From positions 1 to 39,821 of the forward strand of contig JAQWKP010000021.1 of NCBI GenBank assembly GCA_029247785.1: a stretch of DNA of 39,821 nucleotides, given 5' to 3'. The notes under the pieces were generated by a model, which saw nothing but the letters and a program-made list of their open reading frames with translations, made no database searches and was not told the DNA's origin. Each line of letters begins with the position of its first letter. Positions within the stretch are counted from its first letter, which is position 1. Shown piece after piece: positions 7,146 to 17,109 of this stretch. The stretch is from Novosphingobium sp. (GTDB lineage: Bacteria > Pseudomonadota > Alphaproteobacteria > Sphingomonadales > Sphingomonadaceae). A program made the position numbers and the translations under genes.

Positions 7146-7553
7146 TTAATCCGGCCTGACTCGCCCCCGCCCCGCCTTGACAGCACCGCGCTGCTTCTTC
7201 CCCTTCAGCCGCTTCTCCTTGCCGACCCGGTTGAGGCGGCTCTTGGCGCGCTTTTGCGGCAGTTTCAGCGCTTCGGTCAGCAGCCCGGTCAGCCGCTCGC
7301 GGGCGTCGGCGCGGTTGGCTTCCTGGGTCCGGTATTTGCGCGCGGTGAGGACCAGCTCACCTTTGGCCGTCATCCGGCTGCCGGCGAGCATTTTCAACCG
7401 GCTGTAAATTTCGGGCGGCAGCCGCATCGCAAAGACATCGAGCCGCAATTGCACGGCTGTCGCGACCTTGTTGACATTCTGACCGCCCGGGCCGCTCGCG
7501 GCGATGAATGTCTCGCTGGCCAGCGCCATGGCCTGTTCGACGATCTCGGTCAT
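7146..7553 (-). CDS. arfB: Alternative ribosome-rescue factor ArfB (YaeJ-type peptidyl-tRNA hydrolase)
   Basis: 135 residues. The class-I release-factor GGQ motif lies at 23-25 within SGPGGQNVNKVAT, the signature of ArfB/YaeJ and its mitochondrial relative ICT1. No stop-codon recognition domain is present. The C-terminal 40 residues are strongly basic (R-A-K-S-R-L-N-R then K-G-K-K-Q-R-G), matching the tail that enters the empty mRNA channel of stalled ribosomes. It hydrolyses peptidyl-tRNA on non-stop complexes. Length is normal. The ATG lies 15 bases after the aminotransferase stop on the same strand, so it is the last gene of a pabBC - aminotransferase - arfB unit. Confidence 0.93.
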   Translation of the reverse strand: MTEIVEQAMALASETFIAASGPGGQNVNKVATAVQLRLDVFAMRLPPEIYSRLKMLAGSRMTAKGELVLTARKYRTQEANRADARERLTGLLTEALKLPQKRAKSRLNRVGKEKRLKGKKQRGAVKAGRGRVRPD

Positions 7554-7567
7554 GGTCGTCTCCTGAG

Positions 7568-8740
7568 CTAAGCCAGCGAGGCAGCGATGCGGCGCAGGGC
7601 TTCCTCAAGCTTGTCCTCTGCAGCGGCAAAGCTGATGCGAAACCCGTCTCGCCCGCCAAAGCCCGACGCCGGGACAATCGCGACGCCGTGATCCAGCAAT
7701 TGCAGCGCCAGCTGTTTGTCGTCGCCGAAACGCTCCATCAACGGCGCGGCATCAACCATGCAGTAGAACGCGCCGTCGGGCACCGGGGTCGACAGGCCGG
7801 GGATATCATTGATCGCGGAGACCACCATGTCACGCCGCGCCCGAAAGCGTTCGCGCCATTCCTCCAGGAAGTCCTGCGGGCCTTCGAAAGCGGCAATCGC
7901 AGCGGCCTGGCTGATCGAGCTGGGATTGCCTGAGCTGTGCGATTGCAGCTTTTCCATCGCCCGGATCAGCCATTCCGGCCCGGCAGCGACGCCAATGCGA
8001 AATCCGGTCATCGCATGGCTTTTCGAAACGCCCGAGATCGTAACGATCCGCTCGGCAAGGTCGGGGCAGAGATTGGCCAGCGTGGCGTGGCTCTCGCCGG
8101 TATAGTTGATCGGGGCATAGATGTCGTCGCTCATCACCATCACTCGTGGATGGCGGCGCAGCACGTCGCCCAGTGAGCGCAGCATGTCGGCAGGATAATA
8201 GGCTCCGGTGGGATTGCCCGGGCTGTTGAGCAGCAGCCATTGCGTGCGCGGCCCGATCTGCGCTTCCAGCTGGCCCGCGGTGAAGCGGAAATTGTCCTTA
8301 GGCGATGTCACCAACGGCACCACCTGCCCTCCGGCAAAGCGCACGATCTCGGGATAGCTGACCCACCACGGGCTGGGGATGATCGCTTCCTCGCCCTCGC
8401 TGATTGTCGCAACCAGCGCATGGAAGATCGACTGCTTGCCGCCCGAGCTGACCGTCACCTGGCTCACCGGCACTTCGATGCCGAGGTCTCGCGCGAAATG
8501 GAGCGCGGCTGCACGCTTCATCGGCGCTGTGCCGCCGACCGGGGTATATTTGGTCTGGCCCGTGTCGAGCGCGACCTTGGCGGCTTCCAGAACATGGGGC
8601 GGCGATGCGAAATCCGGTTCGCCGACCGAGAGCGAAATGATGTCTGCGCCTTCCTCGCGCAATTGCGTGGCGCGATCGGTGATGGCCGTGGTCTGGGACG
8701 GTGCGATGCGCGAAAGGGCGGTGGAAATATGGGTTGTCAT
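7568..8740 (-). CDS. PLP-dependent class I aminotransferase (aspartate/prephenate aminotransferase type)
   Basis: 390 residues. Fold-type I aminotransferase landmarks: SVGEPDF near 38-44, SPGNPTG at 173-179 with N176, D205 and Y208 facing the PLP ring, PLP lysine K240 in SGVSKSHAMTGFRIG, and the substrate-binding R248. The SLSVGEPDF start places it in subgroup Ib, which includes bacterial aspartate and prephenate aminotransferases; the exact donor/acceptor cannot be settled from sequence. It transfers amino groups in amino-acid synthesis in the cytosol. Its ATG overlaps the TGA of the pabBC fusion by 4 bases, linking it to chorismate-derived metabolism by position. Confidence 0.9.
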   Translation of the reverse strand: MTTHISTALSRIAPSQTTAITDRATQLREEGADIISLSVGEPDFASPPHVLEAAKVALDTGQTKYTPVGGTAPMKRAAALHFARDLGIEVPVSQVTVSSGGKQSIFHALVATISEGEEAIIPSPWWVSYPEIVRFAGGQVVPLVTSPKDNFRFTAGQLEAQIGPRTQWLLLNSPGNPTGAYYPADMLRSLGDVLRRHPRVMVMSDDIYAPINYTGESHATLANLCPDLAERIVTISGVSKSHAMTGFRIGVAAGPEWLIRAMEKLQSHSSGNPSSISQAAAIAAFEGPQDFLEEWRERFRARRDMVVSAINDIPGLSTPVPDGAFYCMVDAAPLMERFGDDKQLALQLLDHGVAIVPASGFGGRDGFRISFAAAEDKLEEALRRIAASLA

Positions 8741-10575
8741 GTCAGCAGCCTTGCCGGGATTAGTCCGCGCAGAGCGTTGCCGATCAGGAAGCCATCGGCA
8801 AGGTCTTCCACCGTGAGTTCGGCCTCGGCGGCGCGTCCTTGCTCGATTAGCGATTTCCGCAGGATACCGGGCAACAGGCCCAGCTTGGCTGGCGGCGTCA
8901 GCAGCGTGTCGCCGCGTTCCAGGAATATATTGGTGAAACAGCCTTCGGTGACGAGCCCGTCGTCACGCAGGAAAATCGCCTCATACGCCCCTGCCTCATG
9001 GGCGGCGTCAAGCCCGGCTTCGTAGAACGGGCGATCGGAGGTCTTGTGCCTCAGCCGCCAGTCGCCCGTATCGACGGGCATTCGCATCACAGCGCAGACT
9101 GCGGGTTCCGGCTGGCTTTCCGGCATGTCGGACAGTTCAAGGCTGAATGCGCCGCTGCGGCTGGCGGCAAGGCGCAGCTTGGCAGGCTCGCTGGCGTCGA
9201 AGCAGAGCGCCTGGATCGCGTTGCGGACAGCATGGCGATCGAATGAAAAGCCAAGTTCCTGCGCGCTGGCCCTGATTCGTTCGAGATGCAGGTCGAGCAA
9301 GGGAATACCATCATCGGGTGCGAAACCCATGGTCTCCATCAAATGGAAGCCATTGGCAGACCGCTCTTGCACCGATTGCTGCACGAATCCTCCCTTGACC
9401 AGGCACTCCCGCCATTCGTGGAGTGCTTCGGAATCGGCGACGATAGCAGAGCCAACGCCCAGCTCAGCGCGTCCGCCGTTATCCCCCTCGGGGCTTAGCC
9501 GCATGGTTCGGATTGCCACATTGAATGCAGCGTCGCCAGTCCCATTCGGCCCGCCAGTCTCCATTGGTCCAAGGGCATCGATCCGGCCAATCGCGCCGCA
9601 ATAGGCACCGCGAGGATCGCGCTCGGCCTCGCCGATCAGCTCCATCGCCCGGATCTTGGGCGTGCCGGTGATCGAACCGCAGGGGAACAGGGCGCGGATC
9701 AGGTCGATGGCGTCTTTGCCCTCCTGCAGCTGTGCGCGGGCGGTCGAAACCATCTGGTGCACGGTCGGGTAGGTCTCGACCGCAAAGCCATCCTCGACCT
9801 TGACGCTGCCCGGCGTGGCGACGCGCGACAGATCGTTGCGCATCAGGTCGACGATCATCAGGTTTTCGGCCCTGTCCTTGATCGAGTTGGCGAGCTCTTG
9901 GCCCAGCTTGCGGTCTTCCTCAGCATCCCGGCCGCGAGGCCTGGTACCCTTCATCGGCTTTACCGTGACCGAGCCGCGTTTGAGCGAGAAGAACAATTCG
10001 GGCGAAAAGCTTAGCAACCAGTGCGTTCCGTCAAACACGATCCCGCCATAGCCCGCGCCAGCTGCAGGCCTGATTGCGCGATAGAGAGATACCGGATCGC
10101 CGCGCCAGCTTCCGGCGAGCGGAAAGGTCAGATTCGCCTGATAGATGTCGCCTGCCTGGATCGCCTCGCGCAGATCATCGAAGGCGCGCGTGTAAGCCCC
10201 GAGCGAAATCTGCGGAGTGAGCGGACCGATCGACGAAGGACCACTCCCCGAGTGATCTTCCAACCACCGGGGCACTTGGCGCGCCGGGACGGTCTCATAG
10301 TCTGCGAAGGCGCCAAACCAGATGAGCGGCCCATTTGCGCCGACCCGGCTTGCGGCCAGCCCGGCAAGGCGGGGTTCCAGGGCCAGACCGGCCTCATAGC
10401 CAAGATAACCCGCCAGATGCAGGCCCTCGCGATTGAGCTGCGCCATCCTCGCCAGCGCCGGCTCGACGTCCTCTGCCCGCCTGGCGACTACCACTTCTGC
10501 CGGATCGCTGTAGAGTCTGGCGTTTGCCGCGCCGTCCGGTCTGGCATCGTCAAGCAGAATGAAGGGCGTTGCCAT
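8737..10575 (-). CDS. pabB: Aminodeoxychorismate synthase component I fused to 4-amino-4-deoxychorismate lyase (PabB-PabC)
   Basis: 612 residues. Residues 1 to about 390 are a chorismate-binding domain with P-M-K-G-T at 207-211; the lysine (K209) marks PabB rather than anthranilate synthase, which has Ala there. LMIVDLMRNDLSR (239-251) and GSITGTPKIRAMELIGE (300-316) are further family motifs. From about 405 a fold-type IV PLP domain begins (NGFHLMETM ... LDLHLERIRAS ... TEGCFTNIFLE), matching PabC lyase. Together they turn chorismate into p-aminobenzoate for folate, with a separate PabA glutaminase elsewhere. I start at ATG 10575, with AGGA upstream; the longer frame to 10833 runs into the divergent gene. 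The TGA overlaps the aminotransferase ATG. Confidence 0.93.
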   Translation of the reverse strand: MATPFILLDDARPDGAANARLYSDPAEVVVARRAEDVEPALARMAQLNREGLHLAGYLGYEAGLALEPRLAGLAASRVGANGPLIWFGAFADYETVPARQVPRWLEDHSGSGPSSIGPLTPQISLGAYTRAFDDLREAIQAGDIYQANLTFPLAGSWRGDPVSLYRAIRPAAGAGYGGIVFDGTHWLLSFSPELFFSLKRGSVTVKPMKGTRPRGRDAEEDRKLGQELANSIKDRAENLMIVDLMRNDLSRVATPGSVKVEDGFAVETYPTVHQMVSTARAQLQEGKDAIDLIRALFPCGSITGTPKIRAMELIGEAERDPRGAYCGAIGRIDALGPMETGGPNGTGDAAFNVAIRTMRLSPEGDNGGRAELGVGSAIVADSEALHEWRECLVKGGFVQQSVQERSANGFHLMETMGFAPDDGIPLLDLHLERIRASAQELGFSFDRHAVRNAIQALCFDASEPAKLRLAASRSGAFSLELSDMPESQPEPAVCAVMRMPVDTGDWRLRHKTSDRPFYEAGLDAAHEAGAYEAIFLRDDGLVTEGCFTNIFLERGDTLLTPPAKLGLLPGILRKSLIEQGRAAEAELTVEDLADGFLIGNALRGLIPARLLT

Positions 10576-10695
10576 CGGCGGAGTATCTTCCTTTGTCGTT
10601 CGCCCTAGCTCTGATGTGGGCCGCTTGCAAAAAGCCTCTCGCGCCAACTCGCCGACATCCCTATTGTGCATGGCAATCAAATCGGGGAGCAAAGC

Positions 10696-12282
10696 GTGAC
10701 GGAAATATTCCTGGGCCTTGGTGCAAATGGCGAACGGCAGACAATGCTGCTGTCGCGGGCAAATCGCCATGGGCTGATTGCGGGCGCTACCGGCACCGGC
10801 AAGACCGTTACGTTGCAGACCATTGCCGAGCAATTTTCAGCCGCCGGGGTTCCGGTGTTCGTGGCCGATGTGAAGGGCGATCTGTCCGGCGTTTCGATGG
10901 CTGGCAGCCCCGATTTCAAGAATGCCGACAAGCTCGAAGGTCGCGCAGCCGAAATCGGCCTTGCGGACTATAGTTACCACGACAACCCCGCCGTGTTCTG
11001 GGACCTTTATGGCGAACAGGGTCATCCAATCCGCACCACTATTTCCGAAATGGGGCCACTGCTGCTGGCGCGCCTGCTCGATCTCAACGAGACTCAGGAA
11101 GGCGTTCTGGACATCGTGTTCCGCTTTGCCGACGAGCAGGGCATGCTGCTGCTTGAGCTTGAGGACTTGCAGGCAATGCTCGCTCACACGGCAGCGCACG
11201 CCAAGGAGTTGAGCGCGAAATACGGCAATGTCTCGAAGCGGAGCGTCGGTGCGATCCAGCGCCAGCTGCTGTCATTCGAAAGCCAGGGCGCTGGCAATTT
11301 CTTTGGCGAACCGGCGCTGGAAATCGACGATTTCATCCAGTGTGACGAGAATGGCCTCGGCATCATCAACGTGCTCGCCGCCGACAAGCTGATGCGCAGC
11401 CCGAAGCTCTATGCAACCTTCCTGTTGTGGCTGCTGGCGGAGCTGTTCGAATCGCTGCCCGAAGTCGGCGACCCTGAAAAGCCGCGGCTCGTGTTCTTTT
11501 TCGATGAGGCGCATCTGTTGTTCGATGATGCGCCCAAGGCGCTGAATGACAAGATCGAACAGGTTGTGCGGCTGATCCGATCCAAGGGTGTCGGGGTCTT
11601 TTTCGTGACGCAGAACCCGATCGACATTCCCGAGGAAGTCGCTGGCCAGCTTGGCAACCGCGTGCAGCATGCGCTCAGGGCCTTCACCAAGCGTGACCAG
11701 CGGGCGATCAGGGCTGCTGCCGAGACCTTCCGGATCAATCCCGATCTCGATGTCGAGCAGGCGATCACCGAACTCAAGGTTGGCGAGGCGCTGGTCTCCA
11801 CGCTGGATGAGGATGGCGCGCCGAGCGTCGTCCAGCGCACGCTGATCGCGCCGCCCGGATCGCGGCTGGGTCCGGTCTCCAAGAAGGAACGCGCGATCAT
11901 CCAGTCGATCAGTCCGCATGACGGCAAATATGACGAACAGATAGATCGCGAGAGCGCCGAAGAGATACTGGCGCAGAAGGCCGTTGATGCCGCAGCGACA
12001 GCCGTTGAAGTAAATGAAAAGGGCGAGGAGGAAGTCCGCAAGCAGGAACGCAAGAGCACATCGATCTGGGGCAAATTGTTCGGCAAGGCTGGAAAGCGTG
12101 CGGCCCTGGCCGCTGCGGGTTCCGCCGCCGCAGTCGCCGCTGCCACAATATTGGGCAAGAAATCGCGGGCCAATCCGGTCAAGACGGGCGTCACGTCGGC
12201 AGTCGGCTCGATCGCAAGCGATCTTGGCGGGCCATTGGCCGGGCGATTTGTTCGAAATTTGATTGGTGGGTTGATGCGATAG
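10696..12282 (+). CDS. HerA-like ATPase, DUF853 family (YjgR type)
   Basis: 528 residues. Walker A GATGTGKT at 30-37, Walker B with [14 protein letters not shown], and the sensor-like [30 protein letters not shown] are diagnostic of the DUF853/COG0433 HerA-related P-loop ATPases (E. coli YjgR). Members form hexamers; the physiological role is not established. The last 60 residues are Ala/Gly-rich and basic. I choose GTG 10696 because GGGGAG lies 6 bases before it and the protein then begins M-T-E-I-F like its relatives; a GTG at 10666 is less likely. It is divergent from pabBC with about 120 bases between, and only 4 bases precede the next gene. Confidence 0.88.
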   Translation: MTEIFLGLGANGERQTMLLSRANRHGLIAGATGTGKTVTLQTIAEQFSAAGVPVFVADVKGDLSGVSMAGSPDFKNADKLEGRAAEIGLADYSYHDNPAVFWDLYGEQGHPIRTTISEMGPLLLARLLDLNETQEGVLDIVFRFADEQGMLLLELEDLQAMLAHTAAHAKELSAKYGNVSKRSVGAIQRQLLSFESQGAGNFFGEPALEIDDFIQCDENGLGIINVLAADKLMRSPKLYATFLLWLLAELFESLPEVGDPEKPRLVFFFDEAHLLFDDAPKALNDKIEQVVRLIRSKGVGVFFVTQNPIDIPEEVAGQLGNRVQHALRAFTKRDQRAIRAAAETFRINPDLDVEQAITELKVGEALVSTLDEDGAPSVVQRTLIAPPGSRLGPVSKKERAIIQSISPHDGKYDEQIDRESAEEILAQKAVDAAATAVEVNEKGEEEVRKQERKSTSIWGKLFGKAGKRAALAAAGSAAAVAAATILGKKSRANPVKTGVTSAVGSIASDLGGPLAGRFVRNLIGGLMR

Positions 12283-12286
12283 CCGG

Positions 12287-14959
12287 ATGGGCTTTGTGCG
12301 AATCTGGCTTCTTGCGGCGCTGATCCTCGGCTTTTCGCCTGCCTCGGCCATGGGGCGGGACCAGGGGCTATCGGCGCCGGGGCATCAGACCTCAGTCGAA
12401 CACCCTGTCCCTGAAGGGCGGTTGAGCTCTGTTGTAAAACCGGAATCCTACCGGCTGGACCTTACCGTCGATCCTTCCAGCGAGAGATTTTCCGGCCAGG
12501 TCGAGATCGACGTGGTGCTCGCCGAGCCGGTGCGCCATATCGATCTGCACGGCAGGTCGCTGAACATTCGCAGCGTCACCGTCACCAGCGCTGGCCAGAG
12601 CTACCGGCCTCGCTGGCAACAGGTCCATTCCAGCGGTGTCCTGAGGCTTCGCTTCGGCAGCGTGTTACCCGCCGGACCAGCGACGCTGCGCTTCGATTAC
12701 GATGCGGCGTTCAATGACGGTCCTTCCGGGATGTTCCGGGTCAATGTCGACGGCAAATGGTATAGCTGGACGCAATTGCAATCGATTGATGCGCGCGCCG
12801 TATTCCCGTCTTTCGACCAGCCGGACTTCAAGACGCCGTTCGGGATCACCTTGCGTACACCGCCTGGTCTGATGGCTGTCAGCAATGCGCCCGAGCTTTC
12901 CACCAACACCGAGGAGGGGCTTGCGATTCACCGCTTCGCGCCAACCCTGCCGCTTCCGACCTATCTGGTGGCGATGATGGTTGGGCCTTTCGTGGCGACT
13001 GAAAGCGCGGTGCCGGCAAACAGGCACAGGGCCGAGCCGCTACCCCTGCGGATTGTCTCGACGCGGCAAAATGCGGACAAGCTCGCCTTCGCCATGCAGG
13101 GTTCAAAGCAAATCGTCAGCCTGCTCGAAGACTACTTCCAGGACAGTTTCCCATTTCCCAAGCTCGACCAGATCACATCGCCCATCATGCCCGGTGCGAT
13201 GGAAAATGCCGGTGCGGATCTTTATCGCGATGGCTTGCTGGTCCTGGATGATGACGCGACACCTTCGCGGCAGCGGGGCTTCGGTATGGTCGTGTCGCAC
13301 GAGCTGGCGCATCAGTGGTTTGGCGATCTGGTGACGCCCGCGTGGTGGGACGACATCTGGCTGAATGAGAGCTTTGCCAACTGGATGGGCTACCGCATCG
13401 GAGATGCCTGGCGTCCCGATCTCAACATGGCAGCAGGCGCTCTGGCCGAAGGGTTTCGTGCGATGCGGCTCGATTCTCTGGCCGCCGGCAGACCAATTCG
13501 CCAACCAATTGAAACCAGCGCGCAGATCAACGGGGCCTTCGATTCGATCACCTATGGCAAAGGCAGCCACGTCATCACCATGATTGCCGCCTTCATGGGG
13601 GACGAAGCATTTCGCAACGGCGTGCTCGGATATCTGAAAGCTCATCGCTATGGCAGTGCGACCAGCTCGGACTTCTTCGCGGCGCTAGCCGAGGCAGCCG
13701 GGGATGAGCGGATCGTTCCGGCGATGCAGAGTTTTGTAGAGCAGCAGGGCGTGCCGCTCCTGACCTTTCACCGCGAGGGCAGGCATTTTGCAGTCAGCCA
13801 ATCTCGCTATGCCTCGCTGGGTGGAGTGGTCGATGAAACGCAGTGGACCGTGCCATTATGCGTCCGCCGCGCGAAGGAGCGGCATTGCCAGCTGCTGGAT
13901 GGCAAACGCACAGACATCGAGATTGGCGGGCGCGGTCCAATCATCCCCAATGCGGGCGGCACGGGCTATTATCGTTTCGAACTATCCCCGAGCCTATGGC
14001 GCGCCCTGATCTCCCGCGCGCGCAAACTGCCCAGCGGCGAGGCACAGGCCGTTGCCGATTCGCTGGCAGCAAGCGTGCTTGCGGGCCGAACAGATGTTGG
14101 CGAACTGGTGAGGCTGGCGCGCCAACTCGTTCGCCATCCTGATAGCTTTGCGGCAGATGCTGCGACCAACGCTCTGGTTGCTATCGCCGATGCTGGCATC
14201 GTCGACCCGGCTGGAAAGCAAGGCTGGAAACGGTATCGGGCCAGGCTCTATGCGCCGCTGATGCGCGGCTATGGGTTCGATCCGGCTGCGGGGCTCTATT
14301 CAGCAGAATCGCCGGAGCGTTCGCAGCGGCGTGCGCAAATCCTCGGACACCTGTTGTGGACGCGGAAAGGAACGAAGTTCCGGCGAAGGCTGGAGGCAGC
14401 AAGCGATGCATTTCTGTCCGGTGAGCGCGCGGCGCTCGATCCCGCCTGGTTCGGTTCCGCATTCGATCTGCATCTCCGACAGGGCGGAGAGCAGGCAGCA
14501 AGGAAGCTGATGGAGCGGGCGCTGGCGTCCGAAGACCCGGTTTTCCGACCCGCAGCAATCAGGGCAGTATCGCGAATTGGCGATGTGGTGGTGGCGAAGT
14601 GGCTGGTCGAGGACCTTGAGGACGATCGTCTGCGGAAAAGCGAGAGGCGCGCTTTGCTTTCAGGAGTGATGGCGCGTAGCTCGACCCGCGATATCGGTTA
14701 TGGTTGGATCATCAAGAATCTCGATGAACTCCAGTCCGATAGCGGCGGAATCTTCATGAGCACCTGGTTGCCGCGGCTGTTCGACGATTTCTGCTCGGTC
14801 GAGAAATCCGCGCAGTTGGCGAGCGAGCTAGGGCCGCGCTTTGCTGAAACGCCGGGCGCTCTCGCCTTTGAGCGCACGCTTGAAAAGGTGCGCAATTGCG
14901 GAATGTTCAAAGACCAGCTCGGCAGCAGCGTTTCGGAGGTCTTCGCCAGGCTCAGGTAA
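12287..14959 (+). CDS. Secreted M1-family zinc aminopeptidase (with ERAP1-like C-terminal half)
   Basis: 890 residues. A signal peptide occupies 1-21 (cleavage likely after PASA), so it acts in the periplasm or outside the cell. The exopeptidase motif G-A-M-E-N is at 303-307, the zinc motif HELAH at 338-342 and the third ligand E361 in NESFAN, as in M1 aminopeptidases that remove N-terminal residues from peptides. The C-terminal half (about 500-890) is helical, with repeated Ala/Arg-rich helices typical of the ERAP1-like domain. It starts 4 bases after the HerA-like gene, so they may share a transcript. Its end overlaps the opposing kinase gene by 8 bases. Confidence 0.93.
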   Translation: MGFVRIWLLAALILGFSPASAMGRDQGLSAPGHQTSVEHPVPEGRLSSVVKPESYRLDLTVDPSSERFSGQVEIDVVLAEPVRHIDLHGRSLNIRSVTVTSAGQSYRPRWQQVHSSGVLRLRFGSVLPAGPATLRFDYDAAFNDGPSGMFRVNVDGKWYSWTQLQSIDARAVFPSFDQPDFKTPFGITLRTPPGLMAVSNAPELSTNTEEGLAIHRFAPTLPLPTYLVAMMVGPFVATESAVPANRHRAEPLPLRIVSTRQNADKLAFAMQGSKQIVSLLEDYFQDSFPFPKLDQITSPIMPGAMENAGADLYRDGLLVLDDDATPSRQRGFGMVVSHELAHQWFGDLVTPAWWDDIWLNESFANWMGYRIGDAWRPDLNMAAGALAEGFRAMRLDSLAAGRPIRQPIETSAQINGAFDSITYGKGSHVITMIAAFMGDEAFRNGVLGYLKAHRYGSATSSDFFAALAEAAGDERIVPAMQSFVEQQGVPLLTFHREGRHFAVSQSRYASLGGVVDETQWTVPLCVRRAKERHCQLLDGKRTDIEIGGRGPIIPNAGGTGYYRFELSPSLWRALISRARKLPSGEAQAVADSLAASVLAGRTDVGELVRLARQLVRHPDSFAADAATNALVAIADAGIVDPAGKQGWKRYRARLYAPLMRGYGFDPAAGLYSAESPERSQRRAQILGHLLWTRKGTKFRRRLEAASDAFLSGERAALDPAWFGSAFDLHLRQGGEQAARKLMERALASEDPVFRPAAIRAVSRIGDVVVAKWLVEDLEDDRLRKSERRALLSGVMARSSTRDIGYGWIIKNLDELQSDSGGIFMSTWLPRLFDDFCSVEKSAQLASELGPRFAETPGALAFERTLEKVRNCGMFKDQLGSSVSEVFARLR

Positions 14960-16352
14960 TTGGGATCGCAAGGGACGCCATCAGGCCTGTAACGTGACCT
15001 TCAGCGTCGGTGCGGTTTGCAAGATTGAGCGTGCCACCATGCTGTTCGGCGATGGCCCGGGCGAGCGCAAGACCCAGCCCCGCTCCCCCGGTTTCCGAAT
15101 TGCGCGAGGGCTCGCCCCGAGCAAATGGTTCCATCATGGCGTCGATATGGTCCTCGGGAATGCCTGGTCCGTCATCGTCGATGAGAACAATCGCCGAAGC
15201 GCCTTCGCGGGTCAGCGAAATTGTTGCCTGCTCGCCATAGCGCAGGGCATTGCCAATAAGGTTGCGCAAGGCGCGGCGAAGCCATGTCGCACGCAAATCG
15301 AGGACGATGCGGCTGGACTCGCCCAGCACGACCGCCTCGCCCATGTCTTCGAATTCCTCGACAACCGAGGCGACCAGCGCCGAAAGCTCGGTACGTTCCA
15401 TGTGATCGCTGGGCCGCCCAACCCGGGCCAGGGACAGAATGTCGTCCAATGAGCGGGCAATGTCCTCGATGGTGGCTGCCATTTTTTCGCGCTCAACATC
15501 GTCCGAAACCGATTCGATGCGCACGCGCAGGGCCGAGAGCGGCGTCTTGAGATCATGGCCGATCGCGCCAAGCATCACGTCCTTCTCGTCGAGCAGGGCG
15601 GAGATCCGGGACTCCATCGCATTGTGAGCCACAATCAGTCGCCGCACATCATCGGGGCCGACGGGTTCGACCTGGTCCCGAGGATCATGATTGGCTCCGA
15701 ATTGTTCCACCCGGCCGGTCAGCTCGGCAAGCGGACGGGTGATGCGCCGCAGGATCAGTGCAACCGCGCCGACCAGCACCACGTAAATCACGAGTGTCTG
15801 CAGCAGCAGGGGAAGGATTACCTCGCGCTGGTCCGGCGGCGCACGGACGCGCGTGATGAGCCATTGCCCGCCCCCATTCAGCCTTAGTCCCGCTACCAGC
15901 AGCCGTCCCCGAGCAGGGCGATCATGTGATCCGAATATGGCCTGGCGGCGCTTCGCCCGTGACAGCGCAAAGGGATCGTCGGCAAGGTTGCGGTGAGTCA
16001 CGACGATCTCGCTTGCCGAGATGTCCTGGTCGAGCAGGATGCGGCCCAATTCGGCCTCGGCGCGGGCCTCGCGAATTTCACCCGTGCGCAAGGGTGATGT
16101 GTCGCTGTGTTGGGTGCGAAAGCCTCGCCAATGGCCGCGTCGGTTGCCAGCTTCGCGGCGAGGAATGGCAGGCCTTTCGCCGCGCGCGCGCATTGCCAGC
16201 CTGAAAGCCGCTCCTTGCAGCGCAGCCTGTTCGAACCGCGCGCTCTGGGCCTGGTAGATCAGGAATGCGCCAAGCCCCTGAACGAGAAGCAGCGCACCAG
16301 CGACTGCAAGCAGCATCTGGCCCATCAGGCTGCGGGGTTTGGGCAGGCTCAC
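14952..16352 (-). CDS. Sensor histidine kinase
   Basis: 466 residues. TM1 about 9-33, a roughly 145-residue periplasmic sensor region rich in Arg, TM2 about 178-201, and HAMP 202-252. The dimerisation helix has the phosphoacceptor H266 in GAIGHDLKTPLSALR. The ATPase domain has the N box (NLIGNAL, 364-370), G1 (DDDGPGIP, 392-399), an F box (EPFARGE) and G2 (GAGLGLAL, 423-430). All catalytic motifs are intact. It overlaps the response regulator by 4 bases and lies downstream of the EF-hand gene in the same leftward operon, so the signal may relate to calcium or to the exported EF-hand protein; that is inference. Confidence 0.93.
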   Translation of the reverse strand: MSLPKPRSLMGQMLLAVAGALLLVQGLGAFLIYQAQSARFEQAALQGAAFRLAMRARGERPAIPRREAGNRRGHWRGFRTQHSDTSPLRTGEIREARAEAELGRILLDQDISASEIVVTHRNLADDPFALSRAKRRQAIFGSHDRPARGRLLVAGLRLNGGGQWLITRVRAPPDQREVILPLLLQTLVIYVVLVGAVALILRRITRPLAELTGRVEQFGANHDPRDQVEPVGPDDVRRLIVAHNAMESRISALLDEKDVMLGAIGHDLKTPLSALRVRIESVSDDVEREKMAATIEDIARSLDDILSLARVGRPSDHMERTELSALVASVVEEFEDMGEAVVLGESSRIVLDLRATWLRRALRNLIGNALRYGEQATISLTREGASAIVLIDDDGPGIPEDHIDAMMEPFARGEPSRNSETGGAGLGLALARAIAEQHGGTLNLANRTDAEGHVTGLMASLAIPIT

Positions 16353-17083
16353 GAAGCGTCCGCAGGCGCGCGTGTGACGTCGGCGGCAAGCATGTAACCC
16401 CCACCCCAGACCGTCTGGATAAGCTGCGGGTTGCGGCTATCAGCCTCGATTTTGCGCCGTAGTCGGCTGATCTGGTTATCGACAGCGCGGTCGTAGAGAT
16501 GCGCTTCGCGGCCCTGTACCATATCGAGCAAGCGGTCGCGGTCGAGGACTTGGCGGGGGTTTTCCAGGAAGGCGGTCAACAGCCGGAATTCAGCTGAGGA
16601 GAGGGCGACGGCAGCGCCTTCGGGATCGGTCAGGCGGCGTTTGAGCGGATCGAGCGACCAACCTTCGAACAGGAAAGTTTCGTCATCGGCTGGCGGCGGC
16701 CCATTGCGCGAGGCGCGGCGCATCACGCTGCGGACACGCGCGACAAGTTCGCGTGGCTCGAAGGGTTTGACGACATAATCGTCCGCGCCGATTTCAAGGC
16801 CGACAATCCGGTCGGTCGCCTCGCCTTTCGCGGTCAGCAGGATGACCGGTATGTCGCGGCTTTCGACAAGGTGGCGGCATAGCGAAAGGCCATCCTCGCC
16901 GGGCATCATGATATCGAGCAGCACCAGGCCGGGAGTTTCCTCCCGCAACCGGCTGCGGGCCTCGGCGGCGCTCGCAGCCTGGGTAACGTCAAACCCCTGG
17001 CGCGAGAGATACTCGGCCAGGGGCTCGCGCAGTGCTGCTTCGTCATCAACAAGCAGCAGGCTGGGTGGCGCAGTTTCACTCAT
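16349..17083 (-). CDS. OmpR-family response regulator
   Basis: 244 residues. Receiver domain 8-125 with acidic pair D13/D14, phosphoacceptor D57 (LLDIMMPGEDG), T84 (ILLTAK) and K106 (VVKPFEP). A winged-helix DNA-binding domain covers about 140-235, with SAEFRLLTAFLENPRQVLDRDRLLD and YDRAVDNQISRLRRKIE as recognition helix. Phosphorylation by the cognate kinase, encoded immediately downstream with a 4-base overlap, should drive dimer binding to direct repeats with about 10-base spacing. Such repeats occur upstream of the operon. The ATG sits 27 bases after the EF-hand gene stop. Confidence 0.94.
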   Translation of the reverse strand: MSETAPPSLLLVDDEAALREPLAEYLSRQGFDVTQAASAAEARSRLREETPGLVLLDIMMPGEDGLSLCRHLVESRDIPVILLTAKGEATDRIVGLEIGADDYVVKPFEPRELVARVRSVMRRASRNGPPPADDETFLFEGWSLDPLKRRLTDPEGAAVALSSAEFRLLTAFLENPRQVLDRDRLLDMVQGREAHLYDRAVDNQISRLRRKIEADSRNPQLIQTVWGGGYMLAADVTRAPADAS

Positions 17084-17109
17084 GCGCTAGCTACTTGCGC
17101 GCCACTTGT

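Noticed and set aside
11272..12351. 359-residue minus-strand frame opposite the HerA-like ATPase
   Set aside because: The forward gene has intact Walker motifs; the reverse frame shows only compositionally biased sequence.
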